Positions 9,205 through 16,985 of a stretch of DNA of 64,000 bases are shown here, piece by piece. The DNA lies in the NCBI GenBank assembly GCA_045537455.1, contig JAZSPM010000156.1, positions 1 through 64,000 on the forward strand, written 5' to 3'. A model generated the notes under the pieces. That model did no database searches, was not told the origin of the DNA, and worked only from the letters and a program-made list of their open reading frames with translations. The stretch comes from Ornithomonoglobus_A sp045537455 (lineage in GTDB: Bacteria > Bacillota > Clostridia > UBA1381). Numbering within the stretch: position 1 is the first letter of the stretch; each line of letters begins with the position of its first letter. The position numbers and the translations under genes were made by a program.

Positions 9205-9924
9205 ATGCATCATAACCTATTATTTGATCTTGATCAGACTTTACTTGATTTTCACGCCTCAGAACATATTGCATTAAAAATTATCATGGAGAGAAATCAT
9301 CTTGTGTTCAAAGAAGAATACTATCATTTCTTCAAGCAGGTCAACAAATCACTTTGGCTTGAGTTTGAAAAAGGTAATATTTCAAAAAATGAGCTATTTG
9401 AGAGAAGATTCAAACGACTGTTTGAGGAATGCGGATGTGATACAGACGGGATAAATCTTCTGAATATAAACAGTGATTTTATAGATTGCATGTCTCAGAA
9501 TGGTGTATTAATGACAGGTGCACTTGAATTTCTTCAAAAGATCATAGACAACGTGCCTGATACAAGAATATATATTATTACCAATGGCGTCACTAAAAAT
9601 GCGATGGGAAGAATCGCTTCTACAGGGCTGAAAGATTATATCAGCAAGGTATTTGTTAGCGATTCAATCGGCGTGTCTAAGCCCGCACGTTCATACTTTG
9701 ATGCTGTAAAAAACTTTATTAGTGAACCTGATGAGAGTTACCTTGTCATTGGCGATTCTCTTTCATCAGATATGCTTGGTGCTAAGAATTCAAATCTTGC
9801 AAGCTGCTGGTTTATGCCTGAAGGAGATATCGAAGAAAAAATGAAGGAATATGAAATCAACTACATAGCTTCGTCCTTTGGTGAACTATATGAAATAATA
9901 CGGGAATGGGCTTTAGTTTCATAA
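9205..9924 (+). CDS. HAD hydrolase, YjjG-type nucleotidase-like
   Basis: 239 residues. Motif I is FDLDQTLLDFHASE, motif II IITNGVTKN, motif III Lys in SKPARSYFD and motif IV LVIGDSLSSDMLGA. The LDFxxSE wording after motif I is typical of the YjjG group, which dephosphorylates (non-canonical) pyrimidine nucleoside monophosphates. The cytosolic enzyme has a clear GGAGAG site 6 bases upstream and its own promoter. A small hypothetical gene follows after 61 bases. The substrate class is inferred from family wording only. Confidence 0.85.
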   Translation: MHHNLLFDLDQTLLDFHASEHIALKIIMERNHLVFKEEYYHFFKQVNKSLWLEFEKGNISKNELFERRFKRLFEECGCDTDGINLLNINSDFIDCMSQNGVLMTGALEFLQKIIDNVPDTRIYIITNGVTKNAMGRIASTGLKDYISKVFVSDSIGVSKPARSYFDAVKNFISEPDESYLVIGDSLSSDMLGAKNSNLASCWFMPEGDIEEKMKEYEINYIASSFGELYEIIREWALVS

Positions 9925-9985
9925 TCTTAAGGATTATGGTATAATGATGATATACAAACACAAATTAGAAAGCAGGTAAAAAGCT

Positions 9986-10333
9986 ATGATAAATAAAAAT
10001 TTGATTATAAATGGGCAAAGAATCACAAAAGAAGAAGATATTACTGCTTTCTTTCAGAAAGATCATTTTTCCTGCAACATAGACGATTATTGTCTGGAAG
10101 TTGAATTTTCACCAGATGGAAATGCATTTATCGGATGGCTTAATGGTGATGAGGAAATATGCTATTTTGACAACGGAAGCGGAAATACTGATAGTGTCGC
10201 TCTACGAATCAACATATGTCCTGAAGAGCGTATGATGTGTTACGATTCAACTGCTTTAAATGAGATTGTTTTGTACTTTTGTGAATCTGGGCAACGCAAT
10301 CCCAAATATCATTGGATACAGGATGAACTTTAA
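9986..10333 (+). CDS. Small acidic hypothetical protein
   Basis: 115 residues, not recognised. It begins MINKNLIINGQRI and carries many Asp, Glu and Cys residues, with no signal peptide or membrane helix. It looks like an intact small cytosolic protein. A weak GCAGGT site precedes the ATG, and a TATAAT lies just upstream of it near 9940, so it may have its own promoter. Confidence 0.6.
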   Translation: MINKNLIINGQRITKEEDITAFFQKDHFSCNIDDYCLEVEFSPDGNAFIGWLNGDEEICYFDNGSGNTDSVALRINICPEERMMCYDSTALNEIVLYFCESGQRNPKYHWIQDEL

Positions 10334-10537
10334 TATATAATTTCAGCTCTTACTGGAAAGGGTAAGTACTGATTGCTCGCTCTTAGTAGTGAACTCATCC
10401 GATTCTATTGCTAACAATGACCAAAATATACAGATTTATGCGTAGATTTGCCAGATTCATTCCGCTATGGCAAATTGATATTAAAAAGGCACTTCTACAG
10501 TCCTCGTAAACGAGGCAAATATGAAAGGAAATTAACA

Positions 10538-10612
10538 ATGATTCGTATTATGTTCGTCTGCCACGGCAAGAGAGTCGAAGCGTCCGTCCAGTTCTGCGTG
10601 GCTTCGGAATAA
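10538..10612 (+). pseudogene. Truncated start of a low-molecular-weight protein-tyrosine phosphatase
   Basis: The first ten codons after a GAAAGGAA ribosome site read MIRIMFVCHG, the typical opening of low-molecular-weight tyrosine phosphatases up to the start of the P-loop (normally CHGNICRS). Homology stops exactly there, and unrelated sequence runs to a stop 15 codons later. The rest of the enzyme is missing. It is best read as a 5' gene fragment left by a deletion or insertion. Confidence 0.6.
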
Positions 10613-10692
10613 TTCCGAATAATGTAGCGAGATAAAGCGAGGATTACTACCGTTTTACTACTAACCATTATCCACGAAAACTTTATGTAAAA

Positions 10693-10733
10693 AAGGGCTT
10701 TTCTGAGTCGATTTTCAGCTCAGAGAAGCCCTT
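10693..10733. terminator. Terminator-like hairpin
   Basis: Stem AAGGGCTTTTCTGAG / CTCAGAGAAGCCCTT (one G-T pair) with an 11-base loop, preceded by A6 and followed by a T/C-rich run. It could end transcription from either side. Confidence 0.6.
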
Positions 10734-10872
10734 CTTCTGTTTTGTGCGATTTATATGTTTGAATTCATTTCCCAAAACACGGTGCCTCGGAAGCCTGATT
10801 TTGATGTCAAGGTGACAACCATATCAGAGCAACGAGAGGTTTGAGTGGGGGGATTTATCTTCACGCAGTTCG

Positions 10873-11580
10873 TTACCTGTTTTCATTCTTTTTCCTGCTC
10901 ACCAGAAATTCCTTTTCATCGGTCACGATCTCATATCCATCTGCTAAAGGGTTCCTGTCCCCGACGATACAGTAATCGCATACATCACTGTTGCCGCAGG
11001 TACCGCAGCGTATCAGCGTTCCATGAAGCAAACTTATCCCATAATAGTCGGAATTGCACAGCAGCGGCAAAACATGGAGCAGACCGTGCTTTTTGGCGAA
11101 CTCAGCATTTGGGCACTGTGAAAAATGATACCTTGATGCGTGTTCTTCTTTATCAAACGGTTCGTTCACATTGACAAATCCATTGGGAAATTTACGTATA
11201 TCCTTTCTGTCACGGCTGCCTACCTTGCGGAAAATAAGATCTATCATACTGAGACAGGCAGGATGATTCAGGTCAAAGATCCTTCCCGCCTTCTCAAAAG
11301 CTCCGAAGAACATACTGCTTACAAAGCCTTGTATCTCAGCTATGGGCGGCTGATCCGGCAGAGAGGGGTACAATGCAAATATCAGCAGACCGCCGTAGAT
11401 AGCCTGTGCATGACCGTTGCGGTGTCCGCCGTAATCGGGCAGTTCGTTCAGATATTCACTGTATTTCCGCCTTGTCCTTCTCCATATTTTTACAGCCGTT
11501 TCCCTGCCGTAACGTTCTGTGAGCCATTTCTTTACCGGCGTGCAGTATGGAAGCTCTTTCAGTTGAATGTGTTCTGTCAC
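10873..11580 (-). CDS. L-2-amino-thiazoline-4-carboxylic acid hydrolase-like protein
   Basis: 235 residues. The C-terminal half (CPNAEFAKKHGLLHVLPLLC, then LLHGTLIRCGTCGNSDVCDY) matches the ATC-hydrolase family, whose founder opens the thiazoline ring on the way to L-cysteine. The conserved Cys/His cluster is complete. Members in Clostridia are often found in operons with transporters and hydrolases and may act on other substrates. It starts at GTG with GGAGGAG 6 bases upstream. It is the last gene of the 15.9-10.9 kb operon, 12 bases after a DUF6796-like membrane protein. Confidence 0.75.
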   Translation of the reverse strand: MTEHIQLKELPYCTPVKKWLTERYGRETAVKIWRRTRRKYSEYLNELPDYGGHRNGHAQAIYGGLLIFALYPSLPDQPPIAEIQGFVSSMFFGAFEKAGRIFDLNHPACLSMIDLIFRKVGSRDRKDIRKFPNGFVNVNEPFDKEEHASRYHFSQCPNAEFAKKHGLLHVLPLLCNSDYYGISLLHGTLIRCGTCGNSDVCDYCIVGDRNPLADGYEIVTDEKEFLVSRKKNENR

Positions 11581-11592
11581 TTTTATCTCCTC

Positions 11593-12207
11593 CTATATCA
11601 TAAAAAGCAATCCGAGATACATCAGTGCGCCCGCGATGTTTCCCTTTGCGGGTATTTTTGTGGGCAGCAGAACGAGCATAAATACCAATGTATTGAATAC
11701 ACAGCCCCATTGGGGTATATCCGTTTTGCCCGATATTATCATAACAAACAAGGTTATAGCAAAAGCCAGCAGCCCCGCATATCCCGCAAACATGGTGATG
11801 ATAGTCTCTTTCTGCAATTGCAGGACAGCTTCTCTTACTTCATTTGTACGCCCAAGACGGATATAGACCCATTCAACGACACCGCACAGGATGTGATGAG
11901 GCGTTATAGACACCAGAAATACTACCGTCGATATGAACATGATATTTGCAGCGGTCTCAGAACAGCTTTTCATATAATCTGCCAACGCAAAATATCCGAA
12001 GCCGAAAAGCATTATCGCAAATGTTCCCAGAACTATGGATATCAGCGGATTTGAAAGCGGCATATCCGCAAACATAGCTGCCATTTTGTCCTGATCTTTG
12101 ATGTCTTTCAGATCAAGACGTCCTTTTTTTGAATAACTCAGCAGGCAGTCACATATCCCGCAGAGGATATGCCCTATAACCGCCATTATCAATGCTGCCT
12201 TTATCAT
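11593..12207 (-). CDS. DUF6796-like integral membrane protein
   Basis: 204 residues with about six hydrophobic segments and an N-terminal signature HILCGICDCLLSY. The same signature is found in the 15203-15892 gene in looser form and in a 37-codon remnant at 12972-13085, so this operon once held three paralogs. Function unknown; the family is placed at the cytoplasmic membrane. Start chosen at MIKAALIM, nine bases after GGAGGG and one base after the hydrolase stop; a longer in-frame start would overlap the hydrolase by 70 bases. Confidence 0.7.
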   Translation of the reverse strand: MIKAALIMAVIGHILCGICDCLLSYSKKGRLDLKDIKDQDKMAAMFADMPLSNPLISIVLGTFAIMLFGFGYFALADYMKSCSETAANIMFISTVVFLVSITPHHILCGVVEWVYIRLGRTNEVREAVLQLQKETIITMFAGYAGLLAFAITLFVMIISGKTDIPQWGCVFNTLVFMLVLLPTKIPAKGNIAGALMYLGLLFMI

Positions 12208-12208
12208 A

Positions 12209-12982
12209 TCAGTTTTCCCTCCTGACCCGATCGCTGATCCCTGCTCTGATCGTGTCTCTGATTTTTTTCCGGCATTCATCTGTATGCTTCATCAGAAACT
12301 CACCGTGTCCGTAACCCGGCATGATCTCTTCTTCATAGTTCTTCAGGTATTGCTTTAGTTCCTTATGCGATCTCAAAGCATATTTTTCTTTGCTTCCGCA
12401 CCAAAGACAGACTTTTGTTTTGCAACGGGATATTTCGGGGCGGACACGGTATGTATAGTTTTCAAGGAAATTCCGTTTCAGCGTTTCGTCCGAACAGCCC
12501 GTATACAGAGAGTCCATCATTCCGAGATCCTCTTTCTTAAGTCCCATGAGTTTCATCATGAGCAAAATGAGCGGCGGGAATTTGCCTGTATTTTTGAATT
12601 TCAAAAACATTTTATAAGTGATCTTCCCCGCCGTTTTCCCCTGATGAGCAACATAGCAGCCGTCCATTATTGCGGTATCAATGACTATATTGTTCCGTGT
12701 AAGCAGCTCTGTCAGCATAAGCCCGCCCTGAGAAACACCATAAGCACCGCATACTCTGCCTCCATGATTGACCGCAATGTACTCTTCTATCTGCCTCGCC
12801 TGATCAGCGAACGATGTAAAATCACCGCTGCCGTCATAAAATCCGTCCTGTGCGGGTATGATAAGACGATAATCGCTTTCCAGGGCTCCAAGCAGCACAT
12901 ATTCGCTGTGCCAGTCCTGCATCATGCCATGCAAAAGCAGCAATGCGGGAGCATCTTCTTTTCCGTATTCATTAAACAGCAT
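12209..12982 (-). CDS. Alpha/beta-fold hydrolase
   Basis: 257 residues. The oxyanion-side motif is LLLHGMMQDW, the nucleophile elbow is GVSQGG (Ser) and the likely catalytic His is in GYGHGEFLMKH near the C-terminus. It is a cytosolic serine hydrolase of unknown substrate. Start MLFNEYGKED has AGGAGA 5 bases upstream. The first bases overlap the end of a truncated DUF6796-like reading frame (12972-13085), which carries this gene's ribosome site. It is followed by a membrane protein after one base, so the two are probably translated together. Confidence 0.85.
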   Translation of the reverse strand: MLFNEYGKEDAPALLLLHGMMQDWHSEYVLLGALESDYRLIIPAQDGFYDGSGDFTSFADQARQIEEYIAVNHGGRVCGAYGVSQGGLMLTELLTRNNIVIDTAIMDGCYVAHQGKTAGKITYKMFLKFKNTGKFPPLILLMMKLMGLKKEDLGMMDSLYTGCSDETLKRNFLENYTYRVRPEISRCKTKVCLWCGSKEKYALRSHKELKQYLKNYEEEIMPGYGHGEFLMKHTDECRKKIRDTIRAGISDRVRREN

Positions 12983-13085
12983 ATTGATCTCCTTTCCCCC
13001 TAGCACCGTAACTCAGCAGACAGTCACTGTATCCGCAGAGAATATGTGCAATCAATGCAGTCAATAACGCGATTTTCAATATCAT
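12972..13085 (-). pseudogene. Remnant N-terminus of a DUF6796-like membrane protein
   Basis: A 37-codon frame beginning MILKIALLTALIAHILCGYS and continuing DCLLSYGARG aligns residue for residue with the first 30 residues of the neighbouring membrane protein (HILCGICDCLLSY). It then runs into the alpha/beta hydrolase start and stops. The remaining ~170 residues are absent. It may survive as a short leader that carries the hydrolase ribosome site. Confidence 0.65.
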
Positions 13086-13089
13086 AGTA

Positions 13090-13821
13090 TTACCGTTCCT
13101 TTCCTGAAGAAGGCTTCAGTGCGTACAGTTTCACTTTCCGCAGGGCTTTCAGATTGTTCCGCAAATCCTCTGTTTTGAACGGTTTCCCGTGTGCCGGAAA
13201 AATCATACGCGGCTTTTGACGGATGATCGTTTTCCATGACCGCTGATACTCCTGTAGATCTTCGATCCAGATTATGATTCGTTTTCTGCCTGGAAATCCG
13301 TTCATTGCAGCATCTCCGCAAAACAGGATATCTCCGACCTGCAATGAAATATGATCCGCTGTATGGCCGGGTGTTTTCAGTACCTGATATGGAAAATGAA
13401 TGGCTTTGAACTGTTCTGAATCGATCGGAACGAGCCTGTCATGATATTCTTTTTTGATAGGCGGATATCGGTGATCTCCGTGACCGAACAGCGCCAGAAC
13501 CTGACAGAACAGCCATGCACGAAGAGAAGAACAGCCTCCTTCAAAGGAATTCTGTCCGCGTTTCAAGCCTTCAACTGCCGCCGGATGAAGAATCACCTTC
13601 GCATCCGTTACTGCAAGAACCTCATTCAGAAAACCCGCATGATCGTCATGTGCGTGCGTCAGGAATATGTATCGGATTTCTTTCGGCTGGATATGATTCT
13701 TTTTCAGCATCTTCATAAAATGCGGAAACCCGTCTGCATATCCTGTGTCTATCAGAATATAGCCTGCTTTGGACGGGATCAGATAGTTGTTGACGATCCG
13801 GCTGCCAAGATTGCAGATCAT
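13090..13821 (-). CDS. MBL-fold metallo-hydrolase
   Basis: 243 residues. Motif HAHDDHAG, then GHTADHISL, CGDAAMNG and a late AHGKP complete the metal-binding set of the glyoxalase II/lactonase-like group. Cytosolic. Start MICNLGSR has AAAGGAG 6 bases upstream. It lies between the BAAT-type hydrolase and the alpha/beta hydrolase in the same operon, so three different hydrolase folds are made together, which suggests detoxification or turnover of acylated or thioester compounds. The substrate is unknown. Confidence 0.85.
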   Translation of the reverse strand: MICNLGSRIVNNYLIPSKAGYILIDTGYADGFPHFMKMLKKNHIQPKEIRYIFLTHAHDDHAGFLNEVLAVTDAKVILHPAAVEGLKRGQNSFEGGCSSLRAWLFCQVLALFGHGDHRYPPIKKEYHDRLVPIDSEQFKAIHFPYQVLKTPGHTADHISLQVGDILFCGDAAMNGFPGRKRIIIWIEDLQEYQRSWKTIIRQKPRMIFPAHGKPFKTEDLRNNLKALRKVKLYALKPSSGKER

Positions 13822-13873
13822 AGGGATTCTCCTTTCTCAGTCAGATATTATGGAAACCAACGCCGTAGCTTAT

Positions 13874-14731
13874 TTACCAAATATGGTTGATCCAATTTAG
13901 CAGTTCATGTTTCAGTTGTTCACGTTCTGCTGCACATTCTTTCGGGAAATACCGTTCCCGCTTGAATATCATCTTGTACATCGGTGAAAAGTCAGTCATC
14001 ATGGCATGACTGAGATACGGAAAAGCGATATGTCTATATGCAAAAGGGAATGACGCTTGATTCAGCCGCTTTTCAATCAGTACCGCACTTTTATAGGATT
14101 CCCAGACCTCATCATGTTTTGATGACAGCAAAAGAATCGGTCCGTTGATTTTCTCAACCGGAATAGCGGTTTCGGGTGTGACTATTTTGCCTCTGTTGAA
14201 TGTCAGTATATGCAGTTCCTTCTCTTTCATCAGCATTTTCAGCATATTGAACTTGCGTGACCTGTACGGCGCAAATGGAAGCTCTTTTCCATGATATTTC
14301 CAGCAGGAAGTACCGGAAGGATTTTTTGAAATGCCGCTCACACGCAGTCCTTCGCTTACAAAGTATGACGGAACACGGGCAATCACACAGGTGATATCCG
14401 GGAACATAGAACCTGCAAGCAGTGCAATCTCACTTCCTTTTGATGCACCGTCGATGCCAATTTTTTGATAACCAAGTCGTTTCAGCCATCTGACGGCTCT
14501 CTCCACATATTCAATCGGTACACGGTCAAGATTCTTTTGTGTCTGTTTCGTTTTGAAAAGTGCAAGAGCAAGAGCCGGGATACCGTTATCATGATAAAAC
14601 CGTGCTTCTTTTTCTGTCAGGCGCATACCGCCGTTAGAACCCGACATCACAATGACGGCTTTTTCTTTCGTTCCGATTCCACGATACAAAATGCTTTCAA
14701 ATCCATGCTTTTTCACTGTTGTTTTAATCAT
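13874..14731 (-). CDS. BAAT C-terminal-type acyl hydrolase
   Basis: 285 residues. MSGSNGGMRLTEKEA at the N-terminal side, nucleophile elbow GASKGSEIALL and a late YLSHAM with the probable catalytic His match the C-terminal domain of bile-acid-CoA:amino acid acyltransferase/acyl-CoA thioesterases. It lacks the N-terminal BAAT domain, as do most bacterial members. Start MIKTTVKKHG overlaps the stop of the SRPBCC gene as ATGA, which argues for this start over a longer frame. It is likely to act on acyl esters or thioesters in the cytosol; substrate unknown. Confidence 0.75.
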   Translation of the reverse strand: MIKTTVKKHGFESILYRGIGTKEKAVIVMSGSNGGMRLTEKEARFYHDNGIPALALALFKTKQTQKNLDRVPIEYVERAVRWLKRLGYQKIGIDGASKGSEIALLAGSMFPDITCVIARVPSYFVSEGLRVSGISKNPSGTSCWKYHGKELPFAPYRSRKFNMLKMLMKEKELHILTFNRGKIVTPETAIPVEKINGPILLLSSKHDEVWESYKSAVLIEKRLNQASFPFAYRHIAFPYLSHAMMTDFSPMYKMIFKRERYFPKECAAEREQLKHELLNWINHIW

Positions 14732-15186
14732 CTGCTGAACCTGCCGCCTTTCCTGCTTTTTGTCAATAATCTGATCCATTTCCTTTGCCGGTGTGTATAA
14801 AATGCTTTTGCCCACAACCAGATGAATACAGTTTTCCAACCTGCTTGAATGACTACTTCATCAGTATACTCTGTTTGATCCCCATAGTCTTTGAGGATAA
14901 TCAAATGATCCCAGACCGGAACAAAAGGATTGGATTCTCGACTTTGAATATAGTTCTGATCAAAATGTTCAATTTTGATTGTATGTCTGCCAAACGGAAT
15001 AATTCCAAAAAGCTTGAAGTAATAGGATGATACAGCACCTTCTCGCCATGTGTATGCTTTATTTGGGGCTATAGGCGTAAAAGATGCATAAGGTGGAGAG
15101 ATATACTGCAAAGTTTTCAAACGTCTCAGACGATCATATACCGCTTCTCTTGAAGCAGGAAATATGGAAGTTTTGCGTAGGATCAT
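14728..15186 (-). CDS. SRPBCC/START-like ligand-binding protein
   Basis: 152 residues with the pattern of the SRPBCC fold: SREAVYDRLRRLKTL helix, GAVSSYYFKLFGIIPFG strand region and a long C-terminal helix (WLWAKAFYTHRQRKW). These proteins bind hydrophobic ligands or act as cyclases. Start MILRKTSIF has GGGGGCG 6 bases upstream. Its stop overlaps the start of the acyl hydrolase (ATGA), so the pair is probably coupled in function. Confidence 0.65.
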   Translation of the reverse strand: MILRKTSIFPASREAVYDRLRRLKTLQYISPPYASFTPIAPNKAYTWREGAVSSYYFKLFGIIPFGRHTIKIEHFDQNYIQSRESNPFVPVWDHLIILKDYGDQTEYTDEVVIQAGWKTVFIWLWAKAFYTHRQRKWIRLLTKSRKGGRFSR

Positions 15187-15202
15187 AATAACGCCCCCCG
15201 AA

Positions 15203-15892
15203 TCATGATTTTCTGATATGTCTGATCCCACCGATGAAGATCAGCATCCATCCAAGTATTTCAAAACCTGAACCGATACCATTGAAAGGAAGCGGGATCA
15301 GTTCTAAGATCTGTCCGATCAGTGCCGTGAGCAGCGGCGCTGCAATTATCCATATTTTCGGCAGATCTATGACTTTCCGGAGAACCAGTCCTATCCACGA
15401 AATTGACACAAGTACATCAAATAATACAAGCGTAACCGTAAAAGGGATTGCTTCGACTCTGAACATTCGCAGCAGCGCAGCTTCTGCGGCTTCTGCATTC
15501 TGACCGGATAATTCGTATAGGACATTATAGTGCTGGATCAGACCACCGCAGGCAATGTGAATGTATAAAAATGAAACACATCCGATACAAAGACTGAAAT
15601 AGAATAGTTTTAGAGATCTGTTATCCCATTTGCTTTGGTTATTCCTGTTCGCCTTTGACAGCCATTTCATAAATGCAACAGCACCGATCGCATAAAGCAA
15701 TGTGCCGATCATGCCGCAGATATTAGAGATTGCGATTCGCAGATCTGAGATCGTGTTCCACCCGCTGCTTGCGATTGCTCCAATTTTAATGCTGTCTGAC
15801 GGTTCGATACCTATACAATAATCACCTATCAGGGACAATATCATTGCAGGAATGACGAGTTTCATCTTTTTGATTGTTTTTTCTTTATTCAC
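15203..15892 (-). CDS. DUF6796-like integral membrane protein, operon leader
   Basis: 229 residues with about six membrane segments. Similar in length and layout to the 11593-12207 protein, with an N-terminal LSLIGDYCIG in place of ILCGICDCLL. It starts at GTG with GGAGGCG 8 bases upstream. It is the first gene after the yybP-ykoY riboswitch and terminator, 170 bases downstream, so manganese may control it if no other promoter is used. Function unknown. Confidence 0.7.
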   Translation of the reverse strand: MNKEKTIKKMKLVIPAMILSLIGDYCIGIEPSDSIKIGAIASSGWNTISDLRIAISNICGMIGTLLYAIGAVAFMKWLSKANRNNQSKWDNRSLKLFYFSLCIGCVSFLYIHIACGGLIQHYNVLYELSGQNAEAAEAALLRMFRVEAIPFTVTLVLFDVLVSISWIGLVLRKVIDLPKIWIIAAPLLTALIGQILELIPLPFNGIGSGFEILGWMLIFIGGIRHIRKS

Positions 15893-16061
15893 TTAAATCG
15901 CCTCCGATTTCACGATACGGTATTTCCTGAAAGATATGATTTTTTCAGAATGTTCATTCAAATGCCCTGTACTTTTGTTATCAGATCTCTTTACTTACCA
16001 AAAATCCGTTTTTATCCTTACATATTTATCATGTTTCATTTTGTTGCACGCCCTTCTGTAC

Positions 16062-16097
16062 AAAACAAAACGGACACAGCCGAAAGCCATGTCCGTA
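16062..16097 (-). terminator. Intrinsic terminator of the riboswitch
   Basis: Minus strand: stem ACGGACATGGC / GCTGTGTCCGT with loop TTTCG, followed by a T-rich tract (TTTTGTTTTG). It lies just after the aptamer, as expected for an expression platform. Confidence 0.8.
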
Positions 16098-16240
16098 AAA
16101 GTCATATATCCAGACTTCATGCATAGCTTGCGGCAGTTTGAACCGGTAAGTATACATGAGTCTCGCAATTTAAAGCAAGCCAGACCGAAAGGTCAGTATG
16201 TTGACTTGCTGCTCGTATGAGTTTGCTACTCCCTCATCTG
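16098..16240 (-). ncRNA. yybP-ykoY (manganese) riboswitch
   Basis: Read on the minus strand, the aptamer has the family's conserved pieces in order: ATGAGGGAGTAGC (P1 strand and the GGGAGUAGC loop), AGTCAACATACTGACC, and GCGAGACTCAT, whose CTCAT pairs back to ATGAG. In this class manganese binds between the two conserved internal loops and favours an antiterminated state. The usual targets are Mn exporters (MntP, TMEM165/YkoY types); here the first downstream gene is a DUF6796-like membrane protein. Recognition is by conserved core, not by a covariance model. Confidence 0.8.
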
Positions 16241-16245
16241 TCTCT

Positions 16246-16274
16246 ATTATACAGCATGAAAAGCAATCTGTCAA
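16246..16274 (-). promoter_or_regulatory. Consensus promoter of the riboswitch transcript
   Basis: Minus strand TTGACA, 17 bases, TATAAT, both perfect, 5 to 8 bases before the expected RNA start. Confidence 0.85.
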
Positions 16275-16385
16275 TAGCCTGTGTACAGATTCTTCTAAAA
16301 TGTGGAGGAAAGCAGATTTATCATCTATATCTCAGTGGATTCTGACAAGCCAAACTCTTATTCAGTTTTAACTCGACCATGAATA

Positions 16386-16556
16386 CTATGAAGTGTGTTC
16401 CTTCGCAGTTTCAAGCAAGTAGTCCGAAGTCCGGAGGCCGTCAACATCCTGCAAACCAATCGCAGTCTGCCACGCAGCACTTTTTTCAGAGCGGTCGGGT
16501 TAGCCCTGTCGGATATATTCATCCAGGTCGTATTGCCAGTCATGTTCCTGTGCCAT
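16386..16556 (-). pseudogene. Remnant N-terminus of a Fic/VbhA-type protein
   Basis: After an AAAGGAGG site the frame reads MAQEHDWQYDLDEYIRQG, an in-frame TAA at codon 19, then PDRSEKSAAWQTAIGLQDVD and DGLRTSDYLLETAKEH before a second stop. This matches the short inhibitory N-terminal region that precedes the Fic domain in gut Clostridia (typically LEEYIRQGEPDK and DGLKPSDYLLETA). The catalytic Fic domain (HPFxEGNGR) is absent. A Glu or Gln codon has changed to stop, and the 3' part is lost. Confidence 0.7.
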
Positions 16557-16919
16557 ACTCTGCCTCCTTTGCGTACTTTCAATAGTTTTAGTATACCACA
16601 ATACCATAGAAAAAGCAAGAGAAGCACAGTATTATGCTGCACTTCTCAATGAAACCGGTTCACCCAATTCGGCACTTTTTCTCTTATGTAGATATGATGA
16701 GATTATCGCGGAGTGCATTTTTCCTGTTCTTGGGAATAAGTCCAGTGTCTCCCGGAGATACAGCGCGCTTTGACTTACTAAAAGCACCCGACCTTATGTT
16801 GTTGGAGGGAAAAAATCCGACCATTAATTCACATGCTATGGAACAGCAGAAAATCAGTGACGAAGTAAACTACCATAAGGCACAAAAGATCACAGAATGA
16901 CCGTTATGTGCGTTTGTCA
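16557..16919. other. 363-base region without a recognisable gene
   Basis: A weak hairpin (GAGAAG near 16620 with CTTCTC near 16643) lies just upstream of the Fic remnant. Open frames here have no ribosome site or recognisable relatives. Probably decayed mobile DNA. Confidence 0.4.
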
Positions 16920-16928
16920 ATAAAAAAC

Positions 16929-16985
16929 TGAGCCAGAGCGCTAATAAAAAAATGAGCCAGTATTGATAAAAAAATATTGAGCCAC
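16929..16985. repeat. Three direct repeats at the IS21 end
   Basis: TGAGCCAG, TGAGCCAG and TGAGCCAC occur at about 25-base intervals separated by A-rich spacers. Repeated sites of this kind bind the IstA transposase. Confidence 0.7.

Larger units (their letters stand above)
10334..10872. other. 539-base region with gene debris, no intact gene
   Basis: Contains the truncated phosphatase start at 10538-10612 and a terminator-like hairpin at 10693-10733. A 30-codon frame from 10417 to 10509 has no recognisable relative. Otherwise I see nothing. Base composition shifts here from the AT-rich left part to the more GC-rich operon on the right. Confidence 0.5.

Noticed and set aside
10417..10509. 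30-codon plus-strand frame before the phosphatase remnant
   Set aside because: Has a start and stop but no ribosome site or known relative; not enough to call a gene.
10845..15503. Plus-strand frames opposite the hydrolase operon
   Set aside because: They lie fully opposite well-supported minus-strand genes with ribosome sites and known motifs.
16634..16900. Plus-strand 88-residue frame
   Set aside because: No ribosome site, odd composition and no recognisable domain; most likely chance.
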